Source: Symbiodinium kawagutii (Eukaryota; Sar; Dinophyceae; Suessiales; Symbiodiniaceae). From it: a stretch of 64,000 nt of DNA. The stretch covers positions 28,965 through 92,964 of the forward strand of contig VSDK01006319.1 of the NCBI GenBank assembly GCA_009767595.1, in the 5' to 3' direction. The notes under the pieces are model-generated. The model ran no database searches, was not told the DNA's origin, and worked only from the letters and a program-made list of their open reading frames with translations. Shown here piece by piece: positions 1-14,100 of this stretch. The translations under genes and the position numbers were made by a program. Within the stretch, counting starts at the first letter, position 1, and every line of letters starts with the position of its first letter.

Positions 1-59
1 TTTTTCTTACCGGATTTTAATCTTAATTACGACCATCCATACCCAATTTTCGTTATCGG

Positions 60-270
60 ACCTCAATTTCGACCATCCACGCCCAGTGTTCGCTGCCGGA
101 CCTCAACCACGACCATCCACACCGAGTATTCGCTGCCGGACCTCAACCACGACCATCCACGCCCAGTATTCGCTACCGGACCTCAACCACGACCATCCAC
201 GCCGAGTATTCGCTGCCGAACCTCCACCACGACCATCCACGCTGCGTGTTTGCTGCCGGACCTCAACGCC
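60..270. repeat. Minisatellite, about 39-bp unit
   Basis: About five copies of a unit containing CCGGACCTCAACCACGACCA run head to tail with small differences, also visible in diverged form upstream of base 60. Confidence 0.9.
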
Positions 271-275
271 TCTGC

Positions 276-632
276 CAAAGGCTATGCCAGATAGAATGCC
301 AAAAGCTATGCCAGATAGAATGTCAGAAGCTATGCCAGATAGAATGTCAGAAGCTATGCCAGATACAATGCCAAAAGCGATGCCAGATACAATTCCAAAA
401 GCTATGCCAGATACAATGCCAAAAGCTGTGCCAGATAGAATGCCAAAAACTATGCCAGATAGAATGCCAAAAGCTATGCCAGATAGAATGCCAAAAGCTA
501 TGCCAGATACAATGCCAAAAGCTATGCCAGATAGAATGCCAAAAGCTATGTAAAATCAAATGCCAAAAGCTATGCCAGATTCAATGCCAAAAGCTATGAC
601 AGATCGAATGCCAGAAGCTATGCCAGATAGAC
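276..632. repeat. Minisatellite, 24-bp unit (ATGCCAAAAGCTATGCCAGA)
   Basis: About 15 copies of a 24-base unit, itself two related 12-mers, differ at a few positions. Because 24 is divisible by three it stays open in several frames; on the plus strand it reads as repeated MPKAMPDR. There is no evidence that it is translated. Confidence 0.92.
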
Positions 633-654
633 CTGTGGCAAATGTGCATGTAAT

Positions 655-2418
655 GGTGGGGATCACAGGAAGTAAAGTAATTAATTTATTGTTTTTTTAC
701 CACCAAGCAAATTCAAGCAAATTTAGTTTTATAAATGGATTAAATGGTACATAATTTCCAATAATATATACCTATCCAAATTATCTAGATAGATCAAAAT
801 TACACAGCATTCCAATGGGATTACAGAAAATATCTCAAGATAAATAATTTAGTGGTACCACAATTGTTAATTTGGGTTTCAGGTTTGTTATACGTTCCAA
901 GTTAATCTAATACTTTAATCAATAATCTCAAAAATTATTTTGATTGCATTGTGTGCGTCAACTAGTGTTCTGATCAAGAATCATTGATTTCTCAGTGAAA
1001 CTCAAGGCGAAAAGCCACTGAAAGATGGCAGGCCCATAGCACTCCCTGGCAGTTTCGGACGAGACGATGAGAGGCACGAAACCGTGGTCCTTAAAAGCAT
1101 TTCACATGGTCGCAAACTGGAGGTACCCCAAAACTGCAGGCATTTCCCTAGTTGAAATGATAATCTCGCGGATGGGGACATATACACCATCCCCAACCCA
1201 GGCAAATCATTGCTAAGCCCCCCAATCATGTCATGAACCATTCCTTACTGTGAGCTACTCTTAAGTGTACCAACTCTAGGTATAGTGGCTAGCCCTGTTG
1301 CTTTTCATCTCGGGGTTTCGTCCAACCCCATGCCCCGCCTTTATCTCCGCCAGACCAGGTGCCAATATTGCTCTCCTGGCGCAGAAGTCAGTGCCGTGGT
1401 GGGTCAATGGGGACGTGAGTTCATAAGCCATCAATGTAGGTTTATTAAACGGTGTTAATGAATTGATATAGTAAGATATATCGGTATTACCCTCTATTCA
1501 TAGACCACTAATACACCCATGAATCGATAATAGTGGTATTTCTTAAGGGTGTGTTGAGTGTTGTACATTTGGACAGGGTATATCAATAAGCCACCCGCAC
1601 TGGTCCAAGTTCTCCTGTTTATCCCAGCAATGGTCTCGCATGAACCGATACAGGCAATTTTAGGCGCAGCTTTTTAAGTGTGCCTCTCGGACCCACTTCC
1701 ATTATTGTCGGAGTCATCAAATCCATCAGTAGGGTAAAACACACAACCTGTCTGAATTCATCTATGTGTGGTATGGTCAGTATCTAACGTGTGAATTACT
1801 ATGCATTCTTATACCAAAAACAAGCAAACACACACAGGCACAGAAGCATCGTCTACAAGCAAAGTGACCAATAATCATGAGTGGAAACCACAAATACCCA
1901 ACCTTCTGAGGGACGCCACAAACTCTACAGAATCTGACTCATTCTGTCTTTGGAGTACTTGACGATATACAATAAAATTGTAAATTGGCGTACGATGACA
2001 GCAACTTGTTAAATTCAATGAAGTTAAGGAGCTCGAGGTACCTCATTTCATCTACCACATAAAGTATATCACTGTGGATCTCCCTATCATAGCTTCCGGG
2101 GCTGCAGAAACTTGTGATTTTCCTGAAGCACCAACCGTGGAACCAGGCCCAACCATGCCCAAACAGAAAAGGGCCGGTTGCAGGTTGGACCTGGAAAACA
2201 AGCGTAGCCAACATCGCGGGAGTATCGAAGATGCCGAAAACATGTTTTGCAACATGTTGTCTCAGAACTAGTCTACAATAATAGCTTACCTCTATAACTA
2301 ATATCAAATAATTACATACTTACTGTATCAAACAAAAATCGTGATATAATTTGAAGCTGCTCTACTCCTGTCTAATACATTCTACTAGACTACTAGTCAG
2401 CTTACAAATTGTATCTGA
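655..2418. other. No gene recognised downstream of the TPS stop
   Basis: The stretch is AT-rich. It has a GC-richer patch at about 1000-1420 and another at 2070-2260 with short open frames on both strands. Neither shows a family motif. The second could be a further minus-strand exon if the TPS gene does not end at 2419. Confidence 0.5.
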
Positions 2419-2553
2419 TCATTTTGGCCAATAGCGTGGGACCGAAACGGATGTGATCGAAACGGCTCGGCGCAGCGTCGCAGAGCGCCGCGCCTTGTTC
2501 TGTTTCTCCTGCACTTGCTTCAAACTTGCCAGGAGCTCCGAAACCTCAGGCCG
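2419..2553 (-). CDS. TPS: TPS exon 47: C-terminal exon with stop
   Basis: The exon begins RPEVSELLASLKQVQEKQNK, the usual C-terminal helix after L-D-D-T. It continues ARRSATLRRA and stays open to a TGA at 2419-2421, ending VPRYWPK. A GT donor at 2463 would allow more exons instead. The acceptor is TTTCAG. Confidence 0.8.
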   Translation of the reverse strand, partial: RPEVSELLASLKQVQEKQNKARRSATLRRAVSITSVSVPRYWPK

Positions 2554-5500
2554 CTGAAACATTCACCAGCAATGGCCATGTTTCGGTGGAGTTTCAGGCA
2601 GTAACATCATCCCAAGTTGTCAACCATAGATAAGTCTTGTTGATGGTAATTGACACTTATCATTCTTAGTAGTAAGCCAACCATAGCCTCGGGGTAACCT
2701 ATTTTGTTGAGAAACCATGAAATGGTTTTGGATTGATATCATATAACTATCCAATATGATGGCTACATGACTTGGACCGACCCAAACAAACACAAATCGT
2801 TCAAGGCCAAACTGGTGGCTTTTCATCGCAAAGTGATCAAAGCTGCAGGAGACCACCAAAATGATGCTCAACTAGGTGGAAAACCAAACCAAGTTCAAAT
2901 ATTCATCGCATTGCTCGCAGTGACTTGGCAATCTGTTGGTGCACTGGAGAAATACATTTGGTAATTACACGACATTTTATACCCAGGTATCCTTATGCCA
3001 GTCCCAAACCGTTCAGTTTAGCCATGAATGCGTAGCTTCATAATATATCTTCAGGTCGCCACATTTTGGAACGAAAACGAAGAAAAACAGCAAACACAAT
3101 CATTCGCAAACTTGTTCAATATAGAAATGTTTTTGAACAACAAAATCATACGGCACGTCTGCATGCCTCACCATTCACCAGGAGTCACTTGTACCAAAGC
3201 AACTTCTCATCAGATCTTTCAACAGAAACAGGCTGTAAAACCCTTCGGAGACTTCCCTGAATGAGACAGCTTTAGGGAAGGGAAGTCATTGGCAGAGACA
3301 ATCTACAGTTGTTTCCATTTACTGAAAAGGGCATGCAGAGGATTGATAAATTGCTGGAAAGCATCCATCCGCATCTGGCAGTTTCTATCCTGAAGTCTTA
3401 GCTGAACTTCCCGCTTGGTTCTTGGTCACTATGCTTGGCTGACTACATGCAAAACAACAATCTCACAGCGCATGTGCCCAAATCTTACCTTCTGTGGTTA
3501 TGTCCAACTGGAGGCAGCAAGCAAACCAATGGCGAAGGAAATGACCCAACTTGAAACACAACCAGCCACATTTGCATCCTCAAGTTTGTACCGGTTGCTG
3601 AACAAAAGATGTGTGAATTCAACGAAATGACCATGAAGGCCATCACGATGACGTCGGAAATAATTATATAGTAATCAAATGTTATATACAATAGTGATAA
3701 TCTACCATCTGGTTTCACCACTCCCTGTAGCTCTAAATCGCTCCCCCTTTAAAGGGATTTAGAGATACCCCTGGCTCCGAATCGCTCCTTGAGAATCACC
3801 AGCTAGTAATTGATATTGCTTCTTGGCAGAACATTCCCCGAACCTTTTCTAGGATCACATTTCCCTCCCATTGAAAACTTCCGCCCTGGCCTTGCGCAAG
3901 TTCTACTTTCTATTACTTCAATTTGTGGGCGTCTCAACATAGGGGGTACCCCAAAAATGAACGGTTCATTGTCATAGACGGTTCATCAACTGGATACGAA
4001 CTGGGGGTAGCCCTAGCTATTGAGAAACCACCATTTACTTCGAGTGAATCTTATGATTTTCATTGATTTTCATCATGTCCCAAGTTGTGTCAGCCTGTGG
4101 ACATAACCAGCGAAAGGAGCACCTGTCCGTCCCCAAAAGGCGCCTCATCTGTGTCGTCCAAGAAGAACTTCGCAGCGCTGGGTTTCCGCCCCACTGTACA
4201 GGTGAAGAACCTCCAACCGGCTGCGAGGTCAACGGGGAACCGGCCAACGACAACGGTCAGTCGTGATCCCAGGGATGGATCCCGTGGCTGCTGAGCGATT
4301 CATGGTTGATGTTGATGGATGGTTTTGTTAATGATGACACTTGTGGTCAGAATTGTCATTGGGAAGGCGGGATCAAGACGCAACTTTCAATGGTTGATAG
4401 TCATATTCACCATTGTGAAAAATCATTCGTAAGAGCCAATCTTATTTGGCAACTATCTGCGATTAATAGATCTCGATCTATTCGGGTACCCCCAGACCAT
4501 GTGATGAGTAACCACAGGTACATATGGTGCTCCATCCAGCATGATCCCTTTCTTCGGGGTGCGTCACGAAGCCCAAATAGTCAGGATATGTGCATGGTGG
4601 CACCCCACTCCCATGCCAAAGCTGGCCAAACCCAAAAGCCTTAATTTCAAGTGCAACACCCAAGGGTCCTGTCAGATTTAAAGGTAGCCACACTTCCGCT
4701 ATGCATAGTTGTGGGGATTTTGACATCTCATTGCAGGCGAATGGGTTTTGAATGGTCCTCTTTAACATCCATTGGTTGTTCACAGTGGTGAATCACCCTA
4801 GAGATTTCTGGTCATTCCAATTTCGTACAGCTCCCAACAAGAAAACAGAAACAGTCTCTGAATCTTAACAAGTACCATGACGCATCAATAATCGCAACGC
4901 CAAATCTTCACAGCTGCCTCCTACCAGCATGCTCCTCTCCGAACTCCGCCAAACCTCGGCGACACAACACTGGAGCTTTGCCAAAGGGACAAGTGACGAC
5001 TGTACTGTATATGTGACTATCATTGCCTCCATGGGTGTGGTAAGGTATCTGCACAGGGACAAAGGGCTCGTGAAGACCGTTTTGGGAGGTACAAAGGTCT
5101 ATCACCAAGCTGGCAGCTGGCCATAGCAAAAGTGTCACACCTTTCTTCCGGACAAGGTGCCAACCATTGTCAACTTCGAAAGCTGAGGATCCTCTGAAGT
5201 CACATGATCCATCATGATCCATCATGATCCATCATGGAGTCAGTTCCCATCTCCGATTCTTCGCTTCCGCGGGCCACTGAGCCGCGACCTGGGAGCCCCA
5301 GCTCGAAAGGCCACCCCCCAAGCTGCCTCGCAGGTCGCCGCTCATGCCGCTCAGTCCACAAAGACCTGCACCCACTGCGCTCCGAGATTTCCCTGCGACT
5401 GGGGGATGACGGGTGGATGACTAGTGGATGACTGGTGGTTCAGTTTTTGGATCTTGAAAATGTGTTTTTTTTGAATCATCTTGATTTGTTATGATTTGTT

Positions 5501-8500
5501 TTGATCTTTGGATCTATTGCCACGTTGAAATTATCAACCAGATCTCCGTGACACACGCGACGGATGCTCAAAGTGGACATGTCATCTCAAATTGCAGGTT
5601 GGGAACCGGTAAATTTCAACAAACCTTCAACTACATTAAGAATTCACTTTGATTGATCTCCATGCTACTTTGGATGACACTTGTCCGGCGTTGCTGACTC
5701 TATTGTTGTTGCTCTTCTTATTGTCATCACCGTTGCCATACTTTCTTATATATGCCCAGAACTTGGTTTATTCCAGTCAACTATCATGAATGGCTGATAC
5801 CAATGATCATGAATGATAACTGATAATCATTGCCAATGATGGACGAATCGTTGAATTCTGCACATCATTGCCAATGATGACCATCATCACAGCTCATGAA
5901 TAGCTCATCAACACCATTGCCAACACTCATTGTGATCATATCCCTAATATAGCAGGTCATCATGAAATCATCCTCGTGTATACTAGCAAATCATCATACA
6001 TAGCAAAATGACAACAGAAATCAAAATCATAATGACTCAAAACTCACCTCACATTCATCCAGATTAGCCAGATTTCCTCCAAATTTCATCCATCACCAGT
6101 CATTGCCAGCCGGATTTCATCCAAATTTCCTCACCATTCATCCACATTTTCGCCGCACGTGGCTGCAAAAAAAAGCCACGCACAAGCTACGTGACCTCCT
6201 CCGAGCTTGCCACTGCTCTGGCGCTTGGGCCTGGAAGATGCATCCGTGGATGGATCATTGGTGCTGATAGTATCGTGAAATGATGATGGATGATGGTTGG
6301 TCATGCTTAGTGATGGTTGATGACGGTTGATGATGGTTAAGGATTGATGGTTGATGATGGTTGATGACGGTTGATGATGGTTAAGGATTGATGGTTGATG
6401 ATGGTTGATGACGCTTGATGATGGTTAAGGATTGATGGTCAATGATGGTGGATGGTGGATGATGGATGATGGTTCAAGTATGGCTAAAAATAGTCAGTAT
6501 TGGTTGATGCGGCTGGGCAACCAGCCCCAACCATGACATTGGAATACGGCTCATACGCATTTGTTACAGCAACAATGATAGGACCAGCTCTGTTAATCTT
6601 GGGGCTCTTCCTTCCACGCCCCACTCGCTGTGTACAGTCAGTACCAAGCATTTCTTGACAGAATAACCAAGATTGGGCTGCTGATTCATGCTTGATCTTT
6701 TTTGTTTCGGATCTCTGTTAGAAACCCTGGCAATAGCCATCAATGAGGGGGCTTTCCTGCAATGTAATGTTTCCACCAATCATTTCCGTGATTGTGGAAT
6801 CCTCACAGTATTTCATCACTCTAAAGTATAGCTAGCTTCTGCTTTACAATTTAAACAGAGTCATGATTTTTGCAACACTGCTGAAATGACATCAGCAACC
6901 AAGCCGTTGTTGGCACCATTATCCCCATATATGAGTTGGCGCTGTGGTTAGTTCAACCAGAATCAAGGGACGTTCATGGCATTACCAACATGACATCTAT
7001 AACGAAGCAACCGTCTCATGGTGCCACAGCTTGGTGAAGGGATCTGGCTGGAGCTTCTCCAGATTCCCATGATGCTGATGAACCCAGACCGACACAGGTA
7101 ACCTGGATTCAACCTCTTTAATCCAACAATTGTTACCATACTCAGAATATGTTGGGAGGTGGCATGACAATCAATTTTTCTGTGCGCGTACCATCACTTA
7201 CCATGAATAACTACAAGGAACTGCCATTACTTACCATTGTTTGGGTGTTTCTCAAACTCGTGGACCCCCCAAAGTCATCCAATATCAATCATTTTGTGTT
7301 AAAAAAAACAACATTTTTACGCATTTTTATGGCCCCCCCCCCGTATTGCTCGAGAAATCTGTATAGATAGTCAAATGAGGATCAAGATCGATCAATCAAA
7401 TTCGTATGGGGGTCAAAATATTGGACCCCAAAAATGGTAGGTTCTGTACAAATAGATGATTAATATTGGATGATTTGGGGCTACCCCTATGACTTGAGAA
7501 ACCAGCATATCTGGCTATGGGTCAAAACCATGTACCCCTGGTTCCCCCATCATTAACCATTGTTTTCCCATGTTTTCCCTTTAAAATTGTTGGTGATTAT
7601 CCCGCATGAAAGTTGGCTGATTAACTGCTTGACCCATAGCCATATATAGCTGGTATATCCCCTACTATTGTTACTCATTATACCCTATTATTAACCATTA
7701 GCCAGCTAGTTAACCATTGGTTGGTTGATTGACATTGACCCATAGCCATCTAACCACCATGCAGCTTCCGCCACCAAGGCGCAGTAAGCCCTCCGACTTA
7801 GCTTTCAGTCGAGCCTGGGGTAGATCTGCAGGATCGACATTCAGCGGTCGTTGAACGTTGCAATTTTCATGGTGAACAAATGGCTGGGTGCTGACATTTA
7901 ACAGGTTGAATTTCTGGTATTTATGCGGTTGAGAATTCTTGTAGATGTGGAATTTAAGTTGCACTACTCCATTGAACTTGTCAATTTTTTGGTGAACAAA
8001 TGGGGCCTAGTTTTTTTCTCAAACTTGGGGCCCTCCAAAAAAGTTGGAGTTTATTACTATGTTATGACTCATAGGTTCCATGGGTTCCCTAATTTTGAGA
8101 ACCTCCCACATGTGTGATGACTACGTAAAGCTGCGTCAACCATTTGGCCGCAAAGGCAAAGGAATTGATCGACGAGCGGCTTAAAACGGTGCTATGTGAT
8201 CAAGCTCGTACGATGTTCTGGGGTCTCTTGAGTGTTTGACACTCACTATCGCGCAGAAATACCATTTCATTATTTTGAAATGATGTATCCCAAACATAGG
8301 CAGAAGAAAAGTATTCTATCGTACTGAATTGCAGGGGTAACATTGAGGTCGTATGGGTACTTCTCAAAATAGAAGTCCCCCAAATCATCCTCTAAATTAG
8401 CCATTTAAAGCAATAACCAATCATCTTTGGGATCCTCTGTGTTGAGAAACCACCATGATATAGATCATATACACATTCAGTTTGCTATCCACACCGAGCT

Positions 8501-11054
8501 TGTAATGTATGCTGGCTTCAAATGCTAGATTTACTTCTTCAGCACTGATTTTTGAACCTGAAGAGTTGAAGGGTGATTTCTGCTTGACGTGACCATGATC
8601 CTAAACATTGGTCATCAATCATCCTCGTCATGAATCATTATCAACACGAGCGCATGAATAACCATTAATCAAACGTATTCTGGCAACCAATTATTCATCA
8701 ATTAAGCCGCTTATTAAGCAACCCCGATGATTGTGAGTTGGCAGTGGGTCAGTTCACCCCGTACCCCTGGTTCCCCCATCATCAACCATTGTTTCCCTAT
8801 GGTTTTGTTGGTGAACTTATCTCCTATTATTGGTTGGTTAACTGCTTGACCCATAGCCAGTTGAACGATGCAAACCTTACTGCTTCACCGTACCCACACC
8901 TTTGCTACACCCTCCCCGAACGGGCGCCCGGTCCATACTACTGTGGTCGTCGTTCTCGGAGCTGAGCAGGGGCGAGACGAGATTGGGTCACCGGTTGGTT
9001 GACTGTGCCTAATAAGCTGGCTGGTAATCATGGTTGGTAAGTTGATGAACTGGTTGATTAGTTGATAAACTGGTTGATAAGCTGGTTGATGTTAATCAAG
9101 CCAGTTAATAGACTATCTGATTTAACTGGTTCACCTTGGCCAGTGAATTCATCATCATGGTCAACAATCGGGTATGCAGTCAATAAGGTTGTTCATACGG
9201 GACCAGCAGCAACAGAGATACACCAACAATATCATCGTGTTCATGCTGGTCAAAATGGGTTCATTATATGTTCAGTAAAGATTGTGACGAAGCTGCTGAG
9301 TATGTAATGGTTTCTAATAAGGAACAATACGCAGCAACAATAGGATCATACAAAATGTAGATGGTCAAGATATTAGTCAAAGTATTGATTACCATCTCCA
9401 TAGCCATGGTAACATAAAAGCCTAACTGTTCCAGGGTATCATCTATAGAATCATCAAAAACGTCAGAACCCACTGACACGCTGCATGCCATGGACACGGG
9501 GAAAGGATTCCGCCGATTTGGAGTACCGAAGGTACTATGAGCACTGATATCATGGGATAGGTGATGATAAGTGCTTATTGATCGACATGCGAAATCGCGA
9601 AAATCATCAAAAGTAACATGGCCTGGCCCTTTCCAAGACTCATCTGCCGCAACTGCCGGTGGGTCCCCCTCGCGATAGCCTATCATCTGTGGTGCTCCGT
9701 TGCGACTCATCCTGACGAGCAAGGTCAAAGCTAGGGTTGATGCTTCAACGTTGCACCCGCAGTTGAGCCATGGTGCATGATGGCGAGTGATGATTCATGA
9801 TGATCCATAGTTCAAAATAGTGGCAAATGAATGCGAATGATGCTTCATACAAGAAATCATTAGGGCCAAGCGCTAGGGTGAGATCCATTGAGATCCGATG
9901 AGGCAATGGAGGATCTCGTTGCATAGGCAATGGCTATAGGCAGTGATTCATGGTTTAGGGTCTTAGGGTTTTGTACAGGGTTGGTTGAATTAGAAGCTTA
10001 ACAACAACTGCCCAGCGCAGGAATTTGAGCATAGGAAAAGGGAACAAGTGAACATGCAGAAAATGCATCAGCCTTCTTTTTCCACAGAGGTCGCAGTTTT
10101 TGCCCCGAAGTCAGGAGATAATGGCAGTAACTGGCATGGATCACATTAGATTGCAGTGGATATTAGTGGATCCAGAGGGCCATAGGCAGTGCTATTTTGC
10201 AGCCTCTTACACTCTCATATGTTTTCCACTGAAACTATGGCAGTATAGCCCCCTGACCTGGCCGGATCATTCCTCACCAATGGTTGATCATAATATGTCA
10301 TAATGATGGTTAACCATGTTGCAACAATCTCCTCACATCACGCCTGCCAGGGATCGGTCGATTGCAGGGTATGTAAGTATTATTCAAGCTTGGGGGGATT
10401 AAGAGCTACAAATAGGTAGAATAGGAATAGTGAGTAATATGTCGCAGGCACTTGACAGGCACTTGACGACAATTCTAATTTCTACATTAGATGATGATTG
10501 GTAGTTTCAAATAGTTGGTGCGGCAGGCTCGAACCAACAGGCTGAATGCTACTCCACCCAACAACAGGCAGGAAAACAGCAATCCTAGGCGGAGAGCTGC
10601 AGTGCTGATACAGCCAATCAAGGAATTTGGCACCTACGGGAACAGGTCATAGAAGTTGAACAAAACCACCTGGAATCCCCAAGAACCAAATGTCGCCCAA
10701 ACAAATGGTTGTTTCTCCACTGGCAAAGACTATTCGCTACATATAACATCATATAACATATAATCAATGATTTTGGCTGGGGAAACGACCATGGCCATGC
10801 AGTTTAGTGTACAGTACCAGACAAGAATTGGGCATTTTAAGGTGATCTTTGGGATGTAAACATCAGCCAGTTACATATCCCGAGACCTTCCGTATCTGGG
10901 ATTTCTTGGAGCCGTAACGAAGTATAGCTCCAACTGAGGTTCCTGAAGGTGTTTTCCTCGTGTGAGTTGCCCGTGTAAATAGAGTGCAGGAAAAATCAGG
11001 TAGAACATAGAACGGTCTTCATGCACATAAATCATAACAACTACCTCTTGATGT

Positions 11055-11111
<57 letters not shown>

Positions 11112-14100
11112 CGATGATGCTTGGTCTTGACAACGATTCCCCCCAATAATCATGTGGTGTAGAGGCATGATGTGTCCAAATCGTAAGCATATGTGGAAAC
11201 CAGCGATATTTAGAGGATTTTGAAGGTATATCACATGAAACTAACAAGACATCAGCTGGTTGGTGGTTGAGCCACAACCATAACAATACGCATGTCAATC
11301 AACCAGTTGTTGATAATTAGTAGGGAAATAAACAATGTGGATCAAACCACCAACCAGTAGTTGCTCAACCATCATTGTTGGTAACCCCTTGTCATTAACC
11401 ATCATCTGTGGTCAAAAACTCCTATGAAACCACCAACCAGCCAGTGATGAAGCCATGTTGGCATCGGTGGTTTCACGTCGCTTCGTTTCTCCCTTGGCAA
11501 GTCAGGGACCTCCTCCACCGTGGGATCCACCAAATTCACCGCTTCGAACATGTCCTGGCACCGCGACAGCCGTTCAGGGCTGCGGGCAGCCGTTGCCAGG
11601 CCAAGCTGAGGACTGATATGGACTGATGATAGACTCAATTGCTTCTCATTACTTGTCCACACTGGTGATTCCACGATCAATTGAGTCATTAATGGTGAAG
11701 CATCTTAGAATTCGCTACACTTACAGTAACTCATCTGGTGGACACAAATATCTGGTTCAATTCATGTGATAACCAATAGATACCTATAGTACCAGCCACT
11801 TGGATAAGCACAAAATCAACTTGTCCATTTTGACCGTGCAGTACTTGGTGGACCCTGACATGTTGAGAATGGCATGGGGGAAGAGGATCTGTATCATACA
11901 ATGGTGCCCTATCAATCTAAGGGTCCAAACGAGACATGGACACTGTAATACACTATCAATATGCAAGCACAATTTCGCGATGTTACGCGTCTAAAATGAA
12001 ATAATCTCCTGTAAAACAACCACGTTGTAAGCAACTCCTATCAACTCACCGTGGCTACTCGGGCAACACAACACCGCCCGCCTCGTCACTTCGGTCATCG
12101 CCAATGCACAGCACAAAGTCGACTTCACCAAACATTTGTGTGACCTGCGACGTGAGGAGATCTTCATAGAGATCTGGTTGGTGGTGCTCACCACCCCGTC
12201 GCGAAAAATATGCGCAAGTCAACCAAACATTTGTTGATAAGTACCATGATAGGGACAATAAAGAATGTTTGAAGCCACCAACCAGTGATGATTGGTTGGT
12301 TGGGTGGGTGGTGATTGGTTGGCACTTGCATACCCAAAGTTAGTAGTGATGGCTGGTGGTAAATTCCCATCTAAGTTTGGTGGCTTCCAAAATTTAGCAG
12401 TTTGTCGATGGTTTGGAGAGCTTCCCCTATAGATATACCTGAAGTTAGGTGGCGAAATGCCTATATCGATACCGTCTAACTCTGAACGGGTTTCTGGATC
12501 CAACCATTTGCTATTGGATGGTCCAGCATCATATGCAGTTGTCCATGAATTGGGATTCACTCCAAATTTCGAGTTTGTGGTCTCACTATCAAAAAAGGAC
12601 CGGGATCATTGACCGTCATTGAGAGTCCTGCAACCACTGCTTGCACATTGCAGGATTCTAGCAACGATTGGGAAGGAATAATGAAGCACGGGAAGCTTTC
12701 TCCATCTCTTTGCCATTTTCCACCCATTCGGTTTTAGCTTAACAACGAGTCTCTTGCGCATCATTCTGCAGTTAACTCTCCAGACTTAGACATCCGGCAC
12801 GAGGATGTGCTTGTCAGATCTCAACCGGGCAGTATACTCATTGAATCTCGCTTATAACAATCTCAGGCACTCATGACACCCTTACACGCCATGTAGGAGC
12901 TTTTGCCGTCCAAGCTTTCGGAGAACCAACCAAGAAAACCAGCCCAAACAGCCACCCGCACGGTCCCCGGGCCTTTTTCATTGCTTGGGTGACCGCTACG
13001 CCCTTGTTGACACCCCTCACCTTCACCTCGTCGGGTGCTGCCATGTTGGGTGCTGGCTATGCTTGGGGCTATGGTTCACCGTGGTTGACAACAAAACAGG
13101 TAGCGTAACAACCAATGACATATCACGTGATACCAAGGGGAACATGGGTTAACTTCATTGCAATATTACTGTAGACAAGATTAGATATCAGAATCGTTGG
13201 ATACTCACTTCTCTAGCATGGGCTGCTTCATGATGTCATTAGATACATTCTGTGGTACCCTTGATTACCTCAGCAATCACCTGGTTGAACAAGCCTGCCG
13301 TGACCCATCAGTGGTATGAATCATGGCACCCCAACGGAACACAACGTTGGCACCGCTGATCAACCCCTTGCAGCTGTGAACAAACCTCATCTGTCTAGTT
13401 GCAGTTTGATCCTCAGAAAAGCTGATTCATTCAGCAGCTTCCCCATGAAACAAAGTCATCAGCAGTTTATAAAAAGTCATTGACAGAAACACGTCACAAA
13501 TCTTTAGCCAGCCCACTTTTCCGTCTTGAAACCAGCAAGCTGAAACACTGTAGTATGAGCATTGGCAGCATTGGCGTTTGTCGTTGCTGTTGTTCTTGTT
13601 GCTGCATATTCCTCAATTAGTTTATACTCATTCTAGTCAATGTGAACCACTATTGCCATTGCCACCAATTGGTTGTTTCTTGCATCTTGGCATATATTCG
13701 ATGCTCATGTATAGAACAACAAGCGGAGCGCCCATGCTTGCCCATGCTTGCCCGTGCTTGCCCTCGCTCCTCGACGTAACCTTTGCCCTCGAGAATCTCC
13801 AAATCGTAACCCACCAAGAGCTCCTCGTAGCAGTGCGAAGAGCGGACGCCATAGGAAACACATGGAAACACCCCAGCCTGTCCACAACCAAAACTTGTAT
13901 CAGGATTTATGATTGTACATATTCTGGGGATTATAGTGGTTATGCTACGGGGTTAATGGGGATTGTAATGATGAATAGGGGATAATAACCAACCAATGTC
14001 CACAGCTACAGGATTTATGATTGACCATATCAACATCCAAATAGATGCACATGCTTGGTTTACCAGAATGGACAACAACCAAAGTATATCAACATGCGAA

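Noticed and set aside
4096-4254. Plus-strand exon ending in GGTCAGT over exon 46
   Set aside because: The minus strand encodes the C-T-V-G-R-K-P-S and L-D-D segment with proper splice sites.
9264-9728. 154-codon open frame on the minus strand
   Set aside because: It lies in the intron between exons 44 and 46. It has no family motif, and one or a few frames of this length are expected by chance in 64 kb.
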